Part shown: in pieces, positions 33,478 to 46,000 of the stretch
How the letters are laid out: each line of letters begins with the position of its first letter
Numbering within the stretch: the first letter of the stretch is position 1
Program-made: the position numbers and the translations under genes
NCBI RefSeq assembly: GCF_002234675.1
Contig: NC_019859.2
Span: 32,882,934-32,946,933 of the forward strand
From: Oryzias latipes
Lineage: Eukaryota; Chordata; Actinopteri; Beloniformes; Adrianichthyidae
DNA: 64,000 bases
Direction: 5' to 3'
Notes under the pieces: model-generated
The model's input: only the letters and a program-made list of their open reading frames with translations
Database searches by the model: none
Told to the model about the DNA's origin: nothing

Positions 33478-34740
33478 AGTGTTTTTCAACCTTTATCCTT
33501 GACAGAAATCCCGCGGCACACCAGCATCCAAAAATTAAAAAAAGGAGAAACTCTATAGTCTGTATTGATGTACAGTCCCTCCATGATCTCACGTGCATTT
33601 TGTGATGATTATGGCAGAAAAAGCTGGAAGTTGCAGCTATTTTTTTCTAAAAGTTGTAATAAAAGTTAAGTTAGTTTTCAGTAATAATTTTCAACTAAAT
33701 TATTTGACATTTTACTCTGGCGGTTGCTTTTCCCTTCAGTTTATTAACATGCAATTTTATGTAACCTCACAAAAACACAAATACATTCTTTCTAAATAAT
33801 GATAAATGTTTTTTTTTTTTTTTTAATGTTGGTACAAAGGCAACTGTAATTTTTGAACAATTATCTGATCACAATATATTTGATACATTTTGCACAAAAA
33901 AACTATCATTATATTTATGTTTTCTGTAGCTACACAAAAAGTGAACAAGTTCAAGTTTTATTAGTTTTTCTTTCGTCTTAATCAAAGATAAAGTCTTTGA
34001 AAACTTTAACAAAAATGTTTCATTTCTTTTTAGATGATTAAATTGTTGGAATTTAGTTTAATTGTGTCTGTTGGTCACTTCACCTTAATCCTGTGTCTTT
34101 AATGTCGTTGTTACTTCTATTTAAGCCTAACTTTTCATTTTTTAAAAGTAACTAAAGTCTGAAAGCGAATTTGTCCTTCAATCTAGACATTCTTAGAAAA
34201 GTGTTTCAGTTAGTAAGATGACTTGGACCAAACTCTGGGATGTTTGGCTGTTAATAAACACAAACCTTGAAGGAGAACTAAACTGTTGACCTCTGATTTC
34301 ATCAAGAAGGCTCTAAAAACTGTTTTATGTGTGTTTGTTTGTTGAGGTTTCAAGACGTTTAACAGGGAAGACTCATTGTAGCGCAGAGACGCTGTCACAT
34401 TAACACAATGCATCATGGGAGATGTAGTGATGTCAGACAGACTCACGTCTCTCAGCTTTATAATATTGTTCACTTTTTCCACGGTCTGATACCGGATCCC
34501 ACGGAGAGCTACACCGCTAGAGACGAGCTTTCGCTGATATTTTTGTTGAAACTGAGAGACTTTACGAGCTAAATCGGAACAAGGAAGTGAGGACTTTAAC
34601 CAATTCTGATTGGTCAGACTGATGATGTATGATTAGGGGTCCAAGAATAAATTTTAATTTATTGTTACTTTTGAACGTTTCAAGTCATTTCAGTGAGCAT
34701 TGTGGACTTTCTTTCTTTAACTGAAGGGTACCAACAGTTT
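33478..34740. mobile_element. Possible hAT-like element, one end seen
   Basis: ACAGTGTTTTTCAACCTTT followed by CCCGCGGCACACCAGCA resembles a hAT terminal region. The interior holds ACAATGCATCATGGGAGATG. The opposite end was not found and no transposase is visible, so the right boundary is approximate. Confidence 0.35.
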
Positions 34741-34832
34741 TGTCCACCACTGTACATTTATGATATATATGGCTAAGGCCATCATGTTTTCAAACATATT
34801 GTCTTGGAAAAAACTGAAACATGTCAATAATG

Positions 34833-35621
34833 CTGCGTTCACACTGAACGCGGTTTGCGTATCAACTTCACGTCAGCGGAATTTGCTGGTCGACACCTGT
34901 CCAAAAATGTGTACATAAGCTTGACGCCCCAGACGCGTGTGGGAAGAGCTACCACCAAATATTTTTAGACTGATCTCTACATAGAGCAGTGTCTGTGTGT
35001 ATCTCATTTACAAAGTATGGAAGGCACGGATGATGTAGAGAGATGAGCTTCATTCATTCAAAAAGTAATCACGTCTCCATGTCTGGGTTCATGAGATCAT
35101 TCAGACTCTACCAGTACGATGAGCCTCACCTTAACAACAGGAGCTGACGACCGCTCTCTGCGGCGTTTCCATCACTCTGTGACCCAGTCTGAAGACTTGC
35201 TGTCCCGCATAGGTCTGACAAGGGGAAAAATCTAAAAAAAAAGAATGAAATCAGAAGAACATTTAAACGTTGCCTCATTGAAAATAGGAAGAATATCATA
35301 AAGTTCAGGGGGAGACTATTCAGATTATCCCCATACTGGATTTGGACTCCATCCACTGATTGCATCACTGAACACGTCTCAGTTTATAACAAAGCTGAAT
35401 CCTGATTGGTTGATGCAACTCATCGTCATTGCTAAAGTTCACATTTTTTAACTTAAATTGTGCCACAACTTCCAAATCGCACCCGACAATCAAATTGCGC
35501 TGCTTCTAGACGCACCCCTATGTTCAAATCACGCCGCAGAACCTTCAACCACGTCTGTATATTGACTTTAAATTGAAACTAAATGCCCTTGCAGCGTGTA
35601 TCGCGTTTGGTATGAATGTAG
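34833..35621. mobile_element. Putative non-autonomous TIR element
   Basis: Left end CTGCGTTCACACTGAACGCG; the complement of the right end reads CTACATTCATACCAAACGCG (15 of 20 match). About 790 bp. No clear target duplication and no transposase. Harbinger-like in flavour only. Confidence 0.45.
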
Positions 35622-36959
35622 TTCAAGGATTAGATATTTATATTTAGATACAAACAACAAATCTGTTCAAATGTTTATCCAGTTGAAACATGATTTATGA
35701 AGCTAATCTGACCTATGCAGAGTTTGATTTTGAAATGCAAAGCATGACATCAGGGATTGCTCTCGCTAACTTGTCCCTTAAGGCACATGACCCATGGTAA
35801 GGACAGTATGTGCATATAAAAAGGAATATTAGTAAAAGTTTCATTGCCCAACTTTTCTTCTCTTCCTTTGCAAATGATTTAAGATGTCTAAAAGCAGCTA
35901 AACAGGAGTGCTGTCCATCAGGGACCTTTAAAAATAACGCTTGTTGTTGTAAAGCACATTGTTGCACTCACATCAGAGCTCCGTCATGCTGTATTTACAA
36001 GTTGAAGATACTCTGTCATATCATTTTATGAGGAGATTTCCAAAGAATACCTCGTTTATCTGGAAAGAAGCATCTTTTTTCCAGGTTAACAAACACACAC
36101 ATGCGCTGTTCTCTACTTTACACTGAGCCCACAAATCCACAAACAGAATGTGAACACCAAGTTGAGCTAGAGGACCGCAAAATGTAGTTAAGAGAAACAG
36201 TTTTTCAAATTTGAAAAGACAACAAAGAAGACTTGGAACCAGACAGAGGAATAACAAACAGCCACAGTAGGAAGACTGATGCCAAGTTGTATGAGTTTTT
36301 AAATTACCATGTAAAACAAGAATTGAGTGTCGAATTTGACACACATCAAAAGAGGCAACGGACACAAATTTGACATGTGAATGAGATTCGGTGTAAAAGC
36401 AGCATTACCCCAGGCTTGGCGGAATTGATCTAAGCCTCGCACTTTTCTCCTAAAAGTGCAGCTTATACTCTGGAGAAAATATGTTTTTTCTTCCTTATTT
36501 GACATTTTTTTGCTCTTGTGACTTATACTGTAAAAAAATATGGTAGGTAATTTCAAATGTCCCCAAAATGTTTGCAATTTGTAAAGATCTTACAGAGCCC
36601 ATATTTTAGGGCCTAAGACACCAACTGATCTTAACTATCTTAAAAAATTAAAATAATAATAATAATTTTGCATTCCCAAATTGTGCCTGACTTTGTTTGT
36701 TTTATTGTTATGTTTGTCAAATGTTAGAAAAAAATTGATTTTAGCTGGAACTTTACATTTTTAAAGAAAGAAGTCTTGATCTTTATCCTGGTTGTTAAAA
36801 ATCGTTGGGAGTTGGACCCAAATGCAAAAGAATTGGAAACTGGTGACAACTTTTTTTTTTTTTTATCATCGTAATTTTCAGACTATGGGTTGCTCCAGAA
36901 TATAAGTCGCAGCAGCTCAAGACGTCTCGCGTTAGGGACGTCTGCAATGAGCCAAGTTT
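35622..36959. other. No recognisable gene
   Basis: 36,411-36,545 and 36,865-36,935 hold 'AATATAAGTCGC' and 'GACTTATACTG' words typical of a fish DNA-transposon relic. A Cys-rich open frame at 35,810-36,031 has no family signature. Otherwise featureless. Confidence 0.35.
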
Positions 36960-37910
36960 GAAAATTGCCTGTTTTAAAAGGATTGTTATGCAAATTAAAC
37001 TTTTTGAGCATTTTGGCGTATTATAATGTTCATTCCTCACAAAAAACTACAATTAGCTCAAAGCGGATTCTTGGTGCAGTCCCACCTCCCCTTAAACTCC
37101 TCGGTCGGTCACACCTACAGCACTGCTCACTGCTGTCTAGCTGCTCTGTTACGTGCCATGTAAAACTCCACACTGCTACTTTGCTGCTTTCCTCATACAA
37201 ACCAAAACTCCTCTTCGTTGGCTTTCTCTAGATCGTCATAGAAACAATCAAAAAGCATCATTATCACATATTTTCCTTCTGTAATTACAAACAATCCTTT
37301 TTAAATTACGACTTTACGTCTCGTAATTTTGCTTTTTTTTACATTTTTTTGGTGGCCCTAAAACTCTGTTGTAAAAACAATCCTAAAGTGGAATTTTTAA
37401 CCAGTCATGCATTTCTGTATTTCCTCTAAAAACCAGCTCTATGAGCATCAGCCCCTCCCCATCCATTAAAAACGAGCGGTTTCTGAACACATTGTGACGT
37501 AGATAAGTGAGAACAGTCAGCGGGTTCAGCACCGCCCCCAGGCTAACACACACACTACTACTATCTATGTGAAGCTAGCGGTGATCGGCTCAGTGCTTTC
37601 ATTTTACGCACAATCTGCACATCCATCTTTACAAAAATTGGGATGTTTATTTTCGTGGGTAAAATGCAGACATGCTGCAGAGGTTTTTCTTTAGGTTGAT
37701 GTCATGAAATGGGCGGGACCCACAAGGTGCGAAAGGCGGAGCCTCAGAGATCGAGTCGTCTTACTTCCAGGTAGAAAATGAACAGCGAAAATAACTCATA
37801 TTTCATAAAAAAGACGTTCTGTAGTGTGGCAAAGGTAATAAGTTATCATATATATAGATACAGTTTATTCTGAAAGGCAAAGAAAAGCATGATATAGGAA
37901 AAATAATTAT
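36960..37910 (+). repeat. Dispersed repeat R1 split by repeat R2
   Basis: R1 begins (ATAATGTTCATTCCTCACAA) near 36,960-37,050, breaks off, and resumes after about 37,385 (ATCCTAAAGTGGAATTTTTA) to 37,910. The order of R1 words matches 25,340-25,965. Confidence 0.6.
37053..37265 (-). repeat. Dispersed repeat R2, copy 2, inverted
   Basis: The complement of 32,930-33,118: GTCCCACCTCCCCTTAAACT, TGCCATGTAAAACTCCACAC, CTTTCTCTAGATCGTCAT. It lies inside a copy of R1, implying insertion. Its true ends may extend to about 37,385. Confidence 0.6.
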
Positions 37911-40900
37911 GTACAAGAAAAAACAAGATTTATAACCTTCTCACCGTTCAAGCAGAAAGCAAATTTCTAAACATTTCACTGTGACACTAAGTTAGCAATG
38001 CCACCCACGTGAAATGACCAAAGATATTCAGAAACAAGAATTAAACCTATTTAGATTTGTTAAAATTGTCAGCTTTGTGCAATAACTTCTTAATAGATGA
38101 AGTGTTTTAACAAGACAAAACCTGCCAGTTTCCCCTTAGTTGTGGTGTCATCTTTTTGATACTTTTGATCAAAACTGAAGAAAGTCAGGTGTGTTGCTAA
38201 ACAACAGCAGAGTGAGAAGCAAAAAAGCCTCTGTGAGTTGTCAACAAGGAAATGCTTTGGTCCATCTCTCAGCAGTTTTTATCACATGCCTGCAACTGGT
38301 ACTGGACCTCAGAAGATGATGTCTGCTGACATCCATTGGCACCACAGATCTCCTAACTGCACTTCTGACTGTCAGGCTTGTTTGGGAAGGAGTGTGCGTT
38401 TTTAGTGACAACTCTTAGATGGATCACTGTCACATTTTGATGCGAAGATTTTGCAAATGTTCAACTTTTCTACAACACCAACAAGGAGCAAGCTAGCGGC
38501 ACTCCTCCTTCCCCTCTGGGGACACGTCTGTCAGCGGCTGAGCCGTCAGCCCTGCCGCCGTCTTTAACACGAGAAAGAGTTGATTGTCATGGTAAATGGC
38601 CGCCGCCGTCGGATTGCTATAATTTTTAACAAGATCCCAAGACATGAGAGTCATTTGTGGAAACACATTAGTGGGGAAATGAACTGCTTTTAGTGAGCCT
38701 GTTTTGCAGCAACGGTGAAAAATACCTGTCCAGCCGGAGATAAGTATGTAAATTATGCGCTCAATTAAACATCCCCTCATGCTTCAGAGGAAAAGGCTGG
38801 GGGAGGGGGGAGGGGGTGCTGTGCTCATGAATCAGCAGCAAGCTTTTCAAGTAAAGAAGGAAAACGTACAAGTGGTGCACACTCTTATTTAGGCACTTAC
38901 CTCAAAGTCTCTTTAGAATACAGTCTGAATCTCATGCTGGGCGTTCCATTGAGTGTCATGTACTGCACAGAAACAAAAGGGGGAACTTCTGTTTTGATGT
39001 TAAAAGTGAAACGCTGACAAACCCTTTTCTCTCTGGATTTGTTTAATTTTTACATTAATTTATCTAAAAAAAAAAAAGTTGGACAGAACCTAAATGCATT
39101 TAAAATGCTGCTGAAAAAGAGTGAAGCGTGAAGTCGCGATGAGGTTTGGAGAAGGGTAAGAAAGAGAGGAGAAGAAGGAGAAGAAGCAGTGTGTGAACAG
39201 GGGGATTCTCAGTTGCAGGTGTATTTTTAGCAGGAAGATGAGAATCTCTCACACACACACACACTGACACAAACTGCAGGCTATCCTAGCTGTACTGTTA
39301 AATAATGCAAGTGCAATGAGATCTGAGGGACTCCTGTAACATGAAGCTTGTGTGTCAGAGAGAGGAAATCTGTGTGTGCGGGGAAGCTTACACATGTACA
39401 CGTGTCACTGAAGGGTAAAAATCCTCCATCTCCTAACTTTGAATTGGTTTCTTGCTAATGTGTATATGTGTTTTGTTGTCACATTGAATATTAACATCCA
39501 AGTTCAAGACTCCAGCATGTCAATATTTCCACATGGCATTTGCTAGTCAGCATGTGTTTTTGTTTTTCCAGCTATGTGTAATTATCTGTACCAATTTCCT
39601 TGATGTGTAGTAATTAGAAAAGTGCTTTTGAAGTGTTCAGCCACCAAACACATGAGGCCTCTTGTGCCCAATTAGGCAGCTTGTTTAAACCACCCGCCGT
39701 CACATGGTTCCCTCTCTTGGCCTTCTTCTCCTCCTTCATCACTGTATCCCACCATCTCTTCTTCATCCGTTCAGCCTGCAGTATGAGTCACAACAAGAAA
39801 TAAATGGCTGCCGGTCGCCGATTTTAAGAGAATTACATGTTTTTTGAAGATGCACCTCAGAGTGTGGGCATTCACACGCAGGCATAAATGAAAAACCGAG
39901 GAGTTGTTTTGCGCACACACACACACACACACTCACTTTCCACTAGTCCTTATCTGCCCAAATGAGAGAAAATGATGAAACGAGTTAGCAATGAAGAGGC
40001 AACAGTCTAAATAAAAGAGAGTGGGAGGAGTCTGGATCTGGATTTCTGTCCAGCAAAGGGGCACAGCAATGCTAGGTTGGGATGGATCCATACTCATGTC
40101 CACATGGAGGCCCTCTGCTTCTTTTATTGTACTCTAGACATACCATGTCTTTGACTGAGACGGAGTATCAGCCCTGGTGGTGCATGCATAACTGAACTAC
40201 CTGTGTTCATGTAAACGCTATTCACGGTTTCACTGGTTCAAAGTTGAACACTTTAAATTCTTTTACGACTTGCAGTGAGTTCATTAATCATACAGATGTC
40301 TTTGTTCCTGTCTAAATGAGAACCCTAGCGCTTTTCTGCTTTGATAATGCGATGGGATACGTCTCATGTGGAAATGTGCTCTTGTGGGAAATTAGAAAAC
40401 ACTATGGGCCATCTGCTAGTCGCATGAGACTTTTCTAAGCCGCTGAGCTTCTTCTTGCTCTTTACTAGCATCAAACAATAGCTTTCTTTTTTTAAAGGAT
40501 GAAGTTTGTCAGACCACAGAACTGTCATCTGAAGAACTTCACCCATTTGAAGGGATAACATTGGCCTAATTTTTGTGAGACGTTTATAACACTCATTAAA
40601 CAAAACGTGAAGATATTATGACTTTTTGTTAGACTTGAGTGTAGTTAAGTTTATTTTTTCAAACTAGCTACAGTTTATGTGCAGTTTGAATGGTCAAGCA
40701 CATCTAGTCTGGACTGTAGATTATTTGTATCTTTTCAGATACAAAACACTCCTATGAAAATAGTGTTTTGGGCATTTTGAACATGTTCTTATGGAGTTTT
40801 TGAGATAATAGATATATAATAAGAAAATTAGGCTCAAAATTGCATTTCTAAGTATTTTTTTATTCAAATCATTCTGAATCAAGAGCAGACAAAAAATAAA

Positions 40901-40940
40901 TAAACATAAAATAGTAAGAATTTTATAGTTTTGATGTAGA
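37911..40940. other. Gene-free, unique-looking region
   Basis: No coding region supported. 38,560-38,790 and 39,420-39,900 look unique with balanced composition and TAATTA-type words (AATTATGCGCTCAATTAAAC; GTAATTATCTG, GTAGTAATTAG). A G-rich run lies at 38,799-38,816 and CA repeats at 39,248-39,264 and 39,911-39,932. Confidence 0.4.
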
Positions 40941-40948
40941 AAATGTGC

Positions 40949-41182
40949 TCAGCTCCCTTCTGATGCATCCACTTGCAGACAAATAGATTCAGGTACGTCT
41001 TCATTTTCCTTGTCTGAGCTGGAATCTGGCTCAAAACGGTACGGCTGGATAGCTCCAATAACGCTCACATTTTTTGTTGGATCATTCATTTTAGGTTGGG
41101 GGAATGAGGGGCTGCAGCATAACAGAAGAGAACATAAACAAATGGATGATGAGACGTGGGCGGGCTTACGCCGTGCCCACAA
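40949..41182 (-). pseudogene. Possible remnant with a PYRFEP-type motif
   Basis: The minus-strand frame includes a Met-Asn-Asp start followed by GAIQPYRFEPDSSSDKENED. Acidic segments after a PYxFEP motif occur at the start of some fish proteins with a P2X7-like intracellular domain, often associated with transposable elements. Only about 46 residues follow the Met before a stop, so this would be a fragment. Could be chance. Confidence 0.25.
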
Positions 41183-41199
41183 CTTAGCGGTAATTTTCT

Positions 41200-41245
41200 A
41201 ACAAACTGCTGATGCTCTGCAGAAACTATGCCCTAGAAAATGACA
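41200..41245 (+). repeat. Short repeat shared with 416-460
   Basis: GCAGAAACTATGCCCTAGAAAA resembles ACAGAAACTATGTCCTAGAAAA near 425-446, followed in both by an ACACC/ACACA word. Nature unknown. Confidence 0.35.
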
Positions 41246-41569
41246 CAGATTAAAAAAATTAATAATCAATAATGATTTTACTAACACATTTGATTACTTA
41301 CATTTTCATTGTTTAAATCATGAAAGTTTAGTGACCACACATTTAGGCATTATTGACCAGTCGATTAATTCAACTCACTCCCACTGACATTGTACAATGC
41401 TAGCCCACATTGAGGACCTGAAGTAATTAAAGTAATGCTTCCCTTTTTTAACAATGTGACTTATTCTTATCTCTTTTTTTAAAGTTGCACAAAGATAATC
41501 GTCTATTATGGGACTTTATGTTATCAGTTTTTCTTTTCCTTCAAAACATGGACACAAAACATGATAGCT

Positions 41570-42380
41570 TTCTTCTGTAAATCAAGAGCTAAAGAAAAGC
41601 TAAACTGCAATTAAAGCCTCGAGCGCTGTTGTATGGCCAGCAGGCGCTATTACACCGGCGTCGCCCCCCACCTCTACCCACTCTCAGCCTTGCTACCCGC
41701 CTCTACGCACCACCACTGCCCTTGCTGCCCAGGTCTAGCCACTACCGCCGCTTTCACCACCCACCTTTGACCAGACCCATTTGCTAAGCAGCCACTATGC
41801 ACATCTGAATCCCTCTTCTCTTTCTGTAAGGCTAACTGAGCTGTATGTGACTAAAATTGCTAGCATTGCGATCAGCATCATCAACTAACTCAGAAAAACA
41901 CATTGCTTAAGATGCTGATTATGCTAACCAAGCTAGTCAATTCAAGATTGCGGGCGCTTCCCAAGATCAAAGGTCAACAAAACTTCTGTGGTGTTTGTAG
42001 ACTCGATCTGGTGGTATGTGTGTGCAATTTCATGAAAATCGCACGAATAAAAATGTCATTTTCCAATTTAGTGCAAAAACACAAGAACTGCCAATTTGTC
42101 CAGACCAAATGTTTGGCCCCCGAACACGGCTTGCGACTAATGATGACTTCACATAATTTGATTGGCTGTACGTTGGTTCGATGAAGTGTAAGATATTGGT
42201 CTGGCTCATGCAGAGCAGCCTGCGGTCCGAAGCCTCATCTGTTGCGCACACAGTAACAAAGCCCCCTTTCCTGCCTGCAAACACAAAGCTACGAGTCCGG
42301 CTGCTCTGCTCAGACACATGCAACGTGTTGCACAACAGTACTAGCAAAATTGATTAATCTGTGGACACGGTTTAACAATC
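41570..42380. other. Unclassified mixed sequence
   Basis: A C-rich segment (41,640-41,770) with repeated CACCNCTNCCC words is followed by ordinary sequence. Open frames at 41,903-42,347 lack any signature. Confidence 0.3.
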
Positions 42381-42533
42381 CATGGGCACGGTTTATGGTG
42401 AGGCTTCGTTCTGCCATTACGGTCCTCGCCTGTGGAACAGCCTGCCGGAGAACCTCAGGGCCGCAGAGACTGTAGAGGTTTTTAAGAAGAGGCTCAAGAC
42501 CCCCCTTTTTAGTTTAGCCTTTAGTTGATTTAA
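42381..42533 (+). pseudogene. LINE ORF2 C-terminal end, left part
   Basis: The plus-strand frame reads a GPRLWNSLPENLRAAETVEV segment and FKKRLKTPLFSLAF before TGA, the C-terminal signature of CR1/L2/Rex1-type non-LTR retrotransposons. The 3' UTR is cut at 42,533 by the Sushi-like element and continues at 47,821. Confidence 0.75.
42529..42533. repeat. Target site duplication TTTAA, left
   Basis: TTTAA directly left of the LTR element, repeated at 47,821-47,825. Five base pairs is usual for Ty3/gypsy integration. Confidence 0.9.
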
Positions 42534-43007
42534 TGTCATGATCTCGCGGGATTTCGGACAGACCCAAACGCTGGAACCCAGAAGGACACAAGGAGTCGGG
42601 AAGTAAGATTAAGATGGTTTAATTCACAGTAGTTAGGAGTCTTGACGTGGCGTGGCGGCTGACTGGAGGTAAGCGGCAGGAAGGTCCAGAGAGCGAGACT
42701 TCGGCAGAATCCAAGGAGGAGAGCGAGAGCGGTGGACAGCGACCTGAGGTTCACCCGTGAAGCGGACAGTTCCTGAGGGTGGAGAAGAGATGACACGTTA
42801 ACGAAGCTTGGACTAGAACAAGGGCACACAACGTGAGCTGGCCAGACGTAAGCACCGTGGAAGGAACAACGGACTGGCGTTGAAAACAGGTCCTGGACCT
42901 CCTTAAGTAGGCGGGGATGATGATGAGGTAAGTGAACTCAGCTGGTCGCGTGCAGGGCAGAGCAGGAACGGGGGAGGGGGAAGGTAATTGACAGAGGCAC
43001 CATGTCA
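42534..43007 (-). repeat. 3' LTR
   Basis: 474 bp, TG...CA ends on the plus strand (TGTCATGATC to CACCATGTCA). Predicted U3 is 42,879-43,007. A possible poly(A) signal ATTAAA on the minus strand is at 42,618-42,623. Small open frames inside are not genes. Confidence 0.92.
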
Positions 43008-43010
43008 GTA

Positions 43011-43018
43011 CCCCCCCC
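43011..43018 (-). promoter_or_regulatory. Polypurine tract
   Basis: Eight G on the minus strand directly after the pol stop codon, separated from the 3' LTR by TAC. This would prime plus-strand DNA synthesis. Confidence 0.7.
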
Positions 43019-46000
43019 TCAACGACCGCCTCCAGGCGGTCCAGGGCGACGATCCGGATGGGCGCGGAAGAAGTCATCAATCAGGGAATGGTCCAAAATA
43101 AGGGAGCGGGAGATCCATGACCGCTCCTCAGGACCGTACCCCTCCCAGTCCACCAAAAACTGGAACCCGCGACCACGGCGGCGAACGTCCAATATCCGAC
43201 TGACGGTAAAGGCAGGCGCGCCGTCAATGGTCCGGGCGGGTGGCGGGGAAGTGGACGGCGGGCACAAAGGGCTTTCGCTGACAGGCTTAATCTGGGAGAC
43301 GTGAAACGAGGGGTGCACCCTCAGAGCAGCAGGCAGACGTAGGCGGACACAGGAGGGGTTAATGATGCGATCAATCACGTAAGGGCCGATGTATCTGGGG
43401 GCCAGCTTACGTGATGACGCCTGAACGGGGATGTTGCGTGATGATAACCACACCTTCTGCCCAGGACGGTAGGCGGGACTCACCACCCTGTGACGGTTAG
43501 CGATCTGACAGTTGCTCTCCCTGGTGCGCAGGAGAGCAGCCCTGGCCTGACGCCAAATGTCCTGGCAACGTTGTAGATGAAGCTGGACCGAGGGCACTGC
43601 CAGATCGAGTTCCTGAGAAGGAAACAGAGGTGGTGAGTACCCCAAAGAGGCTTCGAAGGGGGATATGCCTGTAGCAGAGGAGGGATGAGTGTTATGAGCA
43701 TATTCCACCCAGATGAGATACTTGGACCAGTCAGATTCATTTTGAGCCGCCAGACATCTGAGAGCCGCCTCCAACTCCTGGTTTGCTCTTTCGGCTTGTC
43801 CGTTGGACTGGGGGTGGTATCCTGAGCTTAGACTGACCGTGGCACCGAGGGCGGAGCAGAACGACTTCCACACCTGAGACGTGAATTGAGGTCCGCGGTC
43901 AGACACGATGTCGCATGGTATGCCATGGTAGCGAAACACATGATTGACAAGAAGGTCAGCAGTGTCAGAAGCAGAGGGGAGTTGAGCCAAAGGGATGAAG
44001 TGAACGCCTTTGGAGAAACGATCAATGACTGTCAGTATTACTGTGTGCCCCTGGGAGGGAGGCAGCCCTGTAACGAAATCCATTGCGATGTGTGACCATG
44101 GGCGACTAGGTATAGTCAGAGGCAGCAGATGACCAGAGGGAGGTGAATTTGAGTTCTTGGAGCGGGCACAGATGGTACAAGCAGCCACATACTCACGGAC
44201 GTCCTTCTCAAGAGAGGGCCAGTAAAACCGACGACGTAGTAGGTTGATAGTTCTGCGTACCCCTCCATGACAGGCTATCCGTGAGGCATGCCCCCAAGTG
44301 AGTACTTCGGACCTGAGAGAATCGGGAACATACAGAGTACCAGGTGGAACGGAAACATGATCAGGTATCTCACCCTGGGCCTGTTGGACCTTGCTCTCGA
44401 TTTCCCAGGTGAGAGTACCTACAAAACAGGAGGTGGGAATGATGGTAGAGTCAGTGGTGGGTTCGACAATAGAATATTTCCTGGATAAGGCGTCCGGCTT
44501 GATGTTGCGACTGCCTGGACGGTAGGTGATATTGAAGTTGAAACGATCGAAAAACAAACACCAGCGAGCTTGACGGGAATTAAGGCGTTTTGCACTGCGT
44601 AAGTATGCTAGATTTTTGTGATCAGTCCAAACTATAAAAGGTAGCTCTGCCCCCTCCAGCCAGTGACGCCACTCTTCTAAGGCTAATTTGATAGCCAAAA
44701 GTTCGCGGTTGCCCACGTCATAGTTCCTTTCAGCAGGGCTCAACTTGCGTGAAAAATAAGCACAGGGCTTTAACTTGTTGGTCGACTCCTCACGCTGGGA
44801 AAGGACAGCGCCGACTCCAGAATCCGAAGCATCCACCTCAACGATGAATTGCTTAGTGACATCAGGTTGAATGAGAATAGGTGCGGTTACAAACAGTTCC
44901 TTGAGTTTCTTGAAGGCTGTGTCGGCAGCCGGGGTCCAGATGTAGGGTTTATTGATCGATGTAAGTTGAGTGAGGGGAGCAGCAATACTACTGTAATTTC
45001 GAATGAACCTCCTGTAGAAGTTCGCGAAGCCCAGAAATTGTTGCAATTTCTTGCGAGTCTGCGGGATCTCCCAATGGGCGACAGCTTCAATCTTGGCCGG
45101 ATCAGGTCTGATGTTACCGGCTTCGATAATATAGCCCAGAAACGGAATCGTGGAGGTATGGAATTCGCACTTTTCTGCCTTAACGAATAATTGATTTTCG
45201 AGTAACCTTTCGAGAACAAGGCGGACGTGGTGTTCATGTTCAGTTAGGCTGGATGAGTAAATTAAGATGTCGTCAAGGTAAACAAAAACGAATCTATTGA
45301 GGAAGTCGCGAAGAACATCGTTAATAAGCCGTTGAAATACTGCGGGTGCGTTAGTGAGGCCGAAAGGCATGACCAGATATTCAAAATGGCCTAAGGGAGT
45401 GGAGAAGGCCGTCTTCCATTCATCTCCCTCTCGAATGCGAACCAGATGATAAGCGTTCCTTAAATCTAGTTTAGAGAAGATGCATGCCTGTTGGACTGCG
45501 TCAAAAACAGAATCTATTAATGGGAGTGAATATTTATCTTTGACCGTAATTTGGTTCAACTCGCGGTAATCGATGCAGGGCCTCAGGGTTTTGTCTTTCT
45601 TCTCAACGAAGAAGAAGCCTGCACCAACCGGAGAAGTAGAGGGGCGGATGTGACCAAGCGAAAGAGCCTCCTGGATGTATTTTTCCATAGCATTTTTTTC
45701 TGGACCAGATAAATTGAATAATTTTCCCTTTGGGAGCGGTGCGCCGTTTAGAAGTTCTATGGCGCAGTCATAGGGCCTATGGGGTGGAAGCGCGCTAGCT
45801 TTGAATTTACAAAAAACTGCCTTGAGATCATGATAGCAAATGGGTACCTTGGAAAGATCCATTTCCTTTTCAGCCTCCGATGTAGTGACGATGGCGGAGG
45901 GAATCGCGGAATGAAGACAGTTAGCCAAGCAGTAAGTACTCCAATTAGTGATTCGAGGAACGGCCCAGTCAATGTGTGGATTATGTTTTTGGAGCCAGGA

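Noticed and set aside
35810..36031. Cys-rich small protein that could be secreted
   Set aside because: Isolated 73-codon frame with no signal peptide of good quality, no splice context and no family pattern.
41640..41770. Proline-rich coding exon in the C-rich stretch
   Set aside because: No long open frame, no splice signals in phase; best read as a low-complexity sequence.
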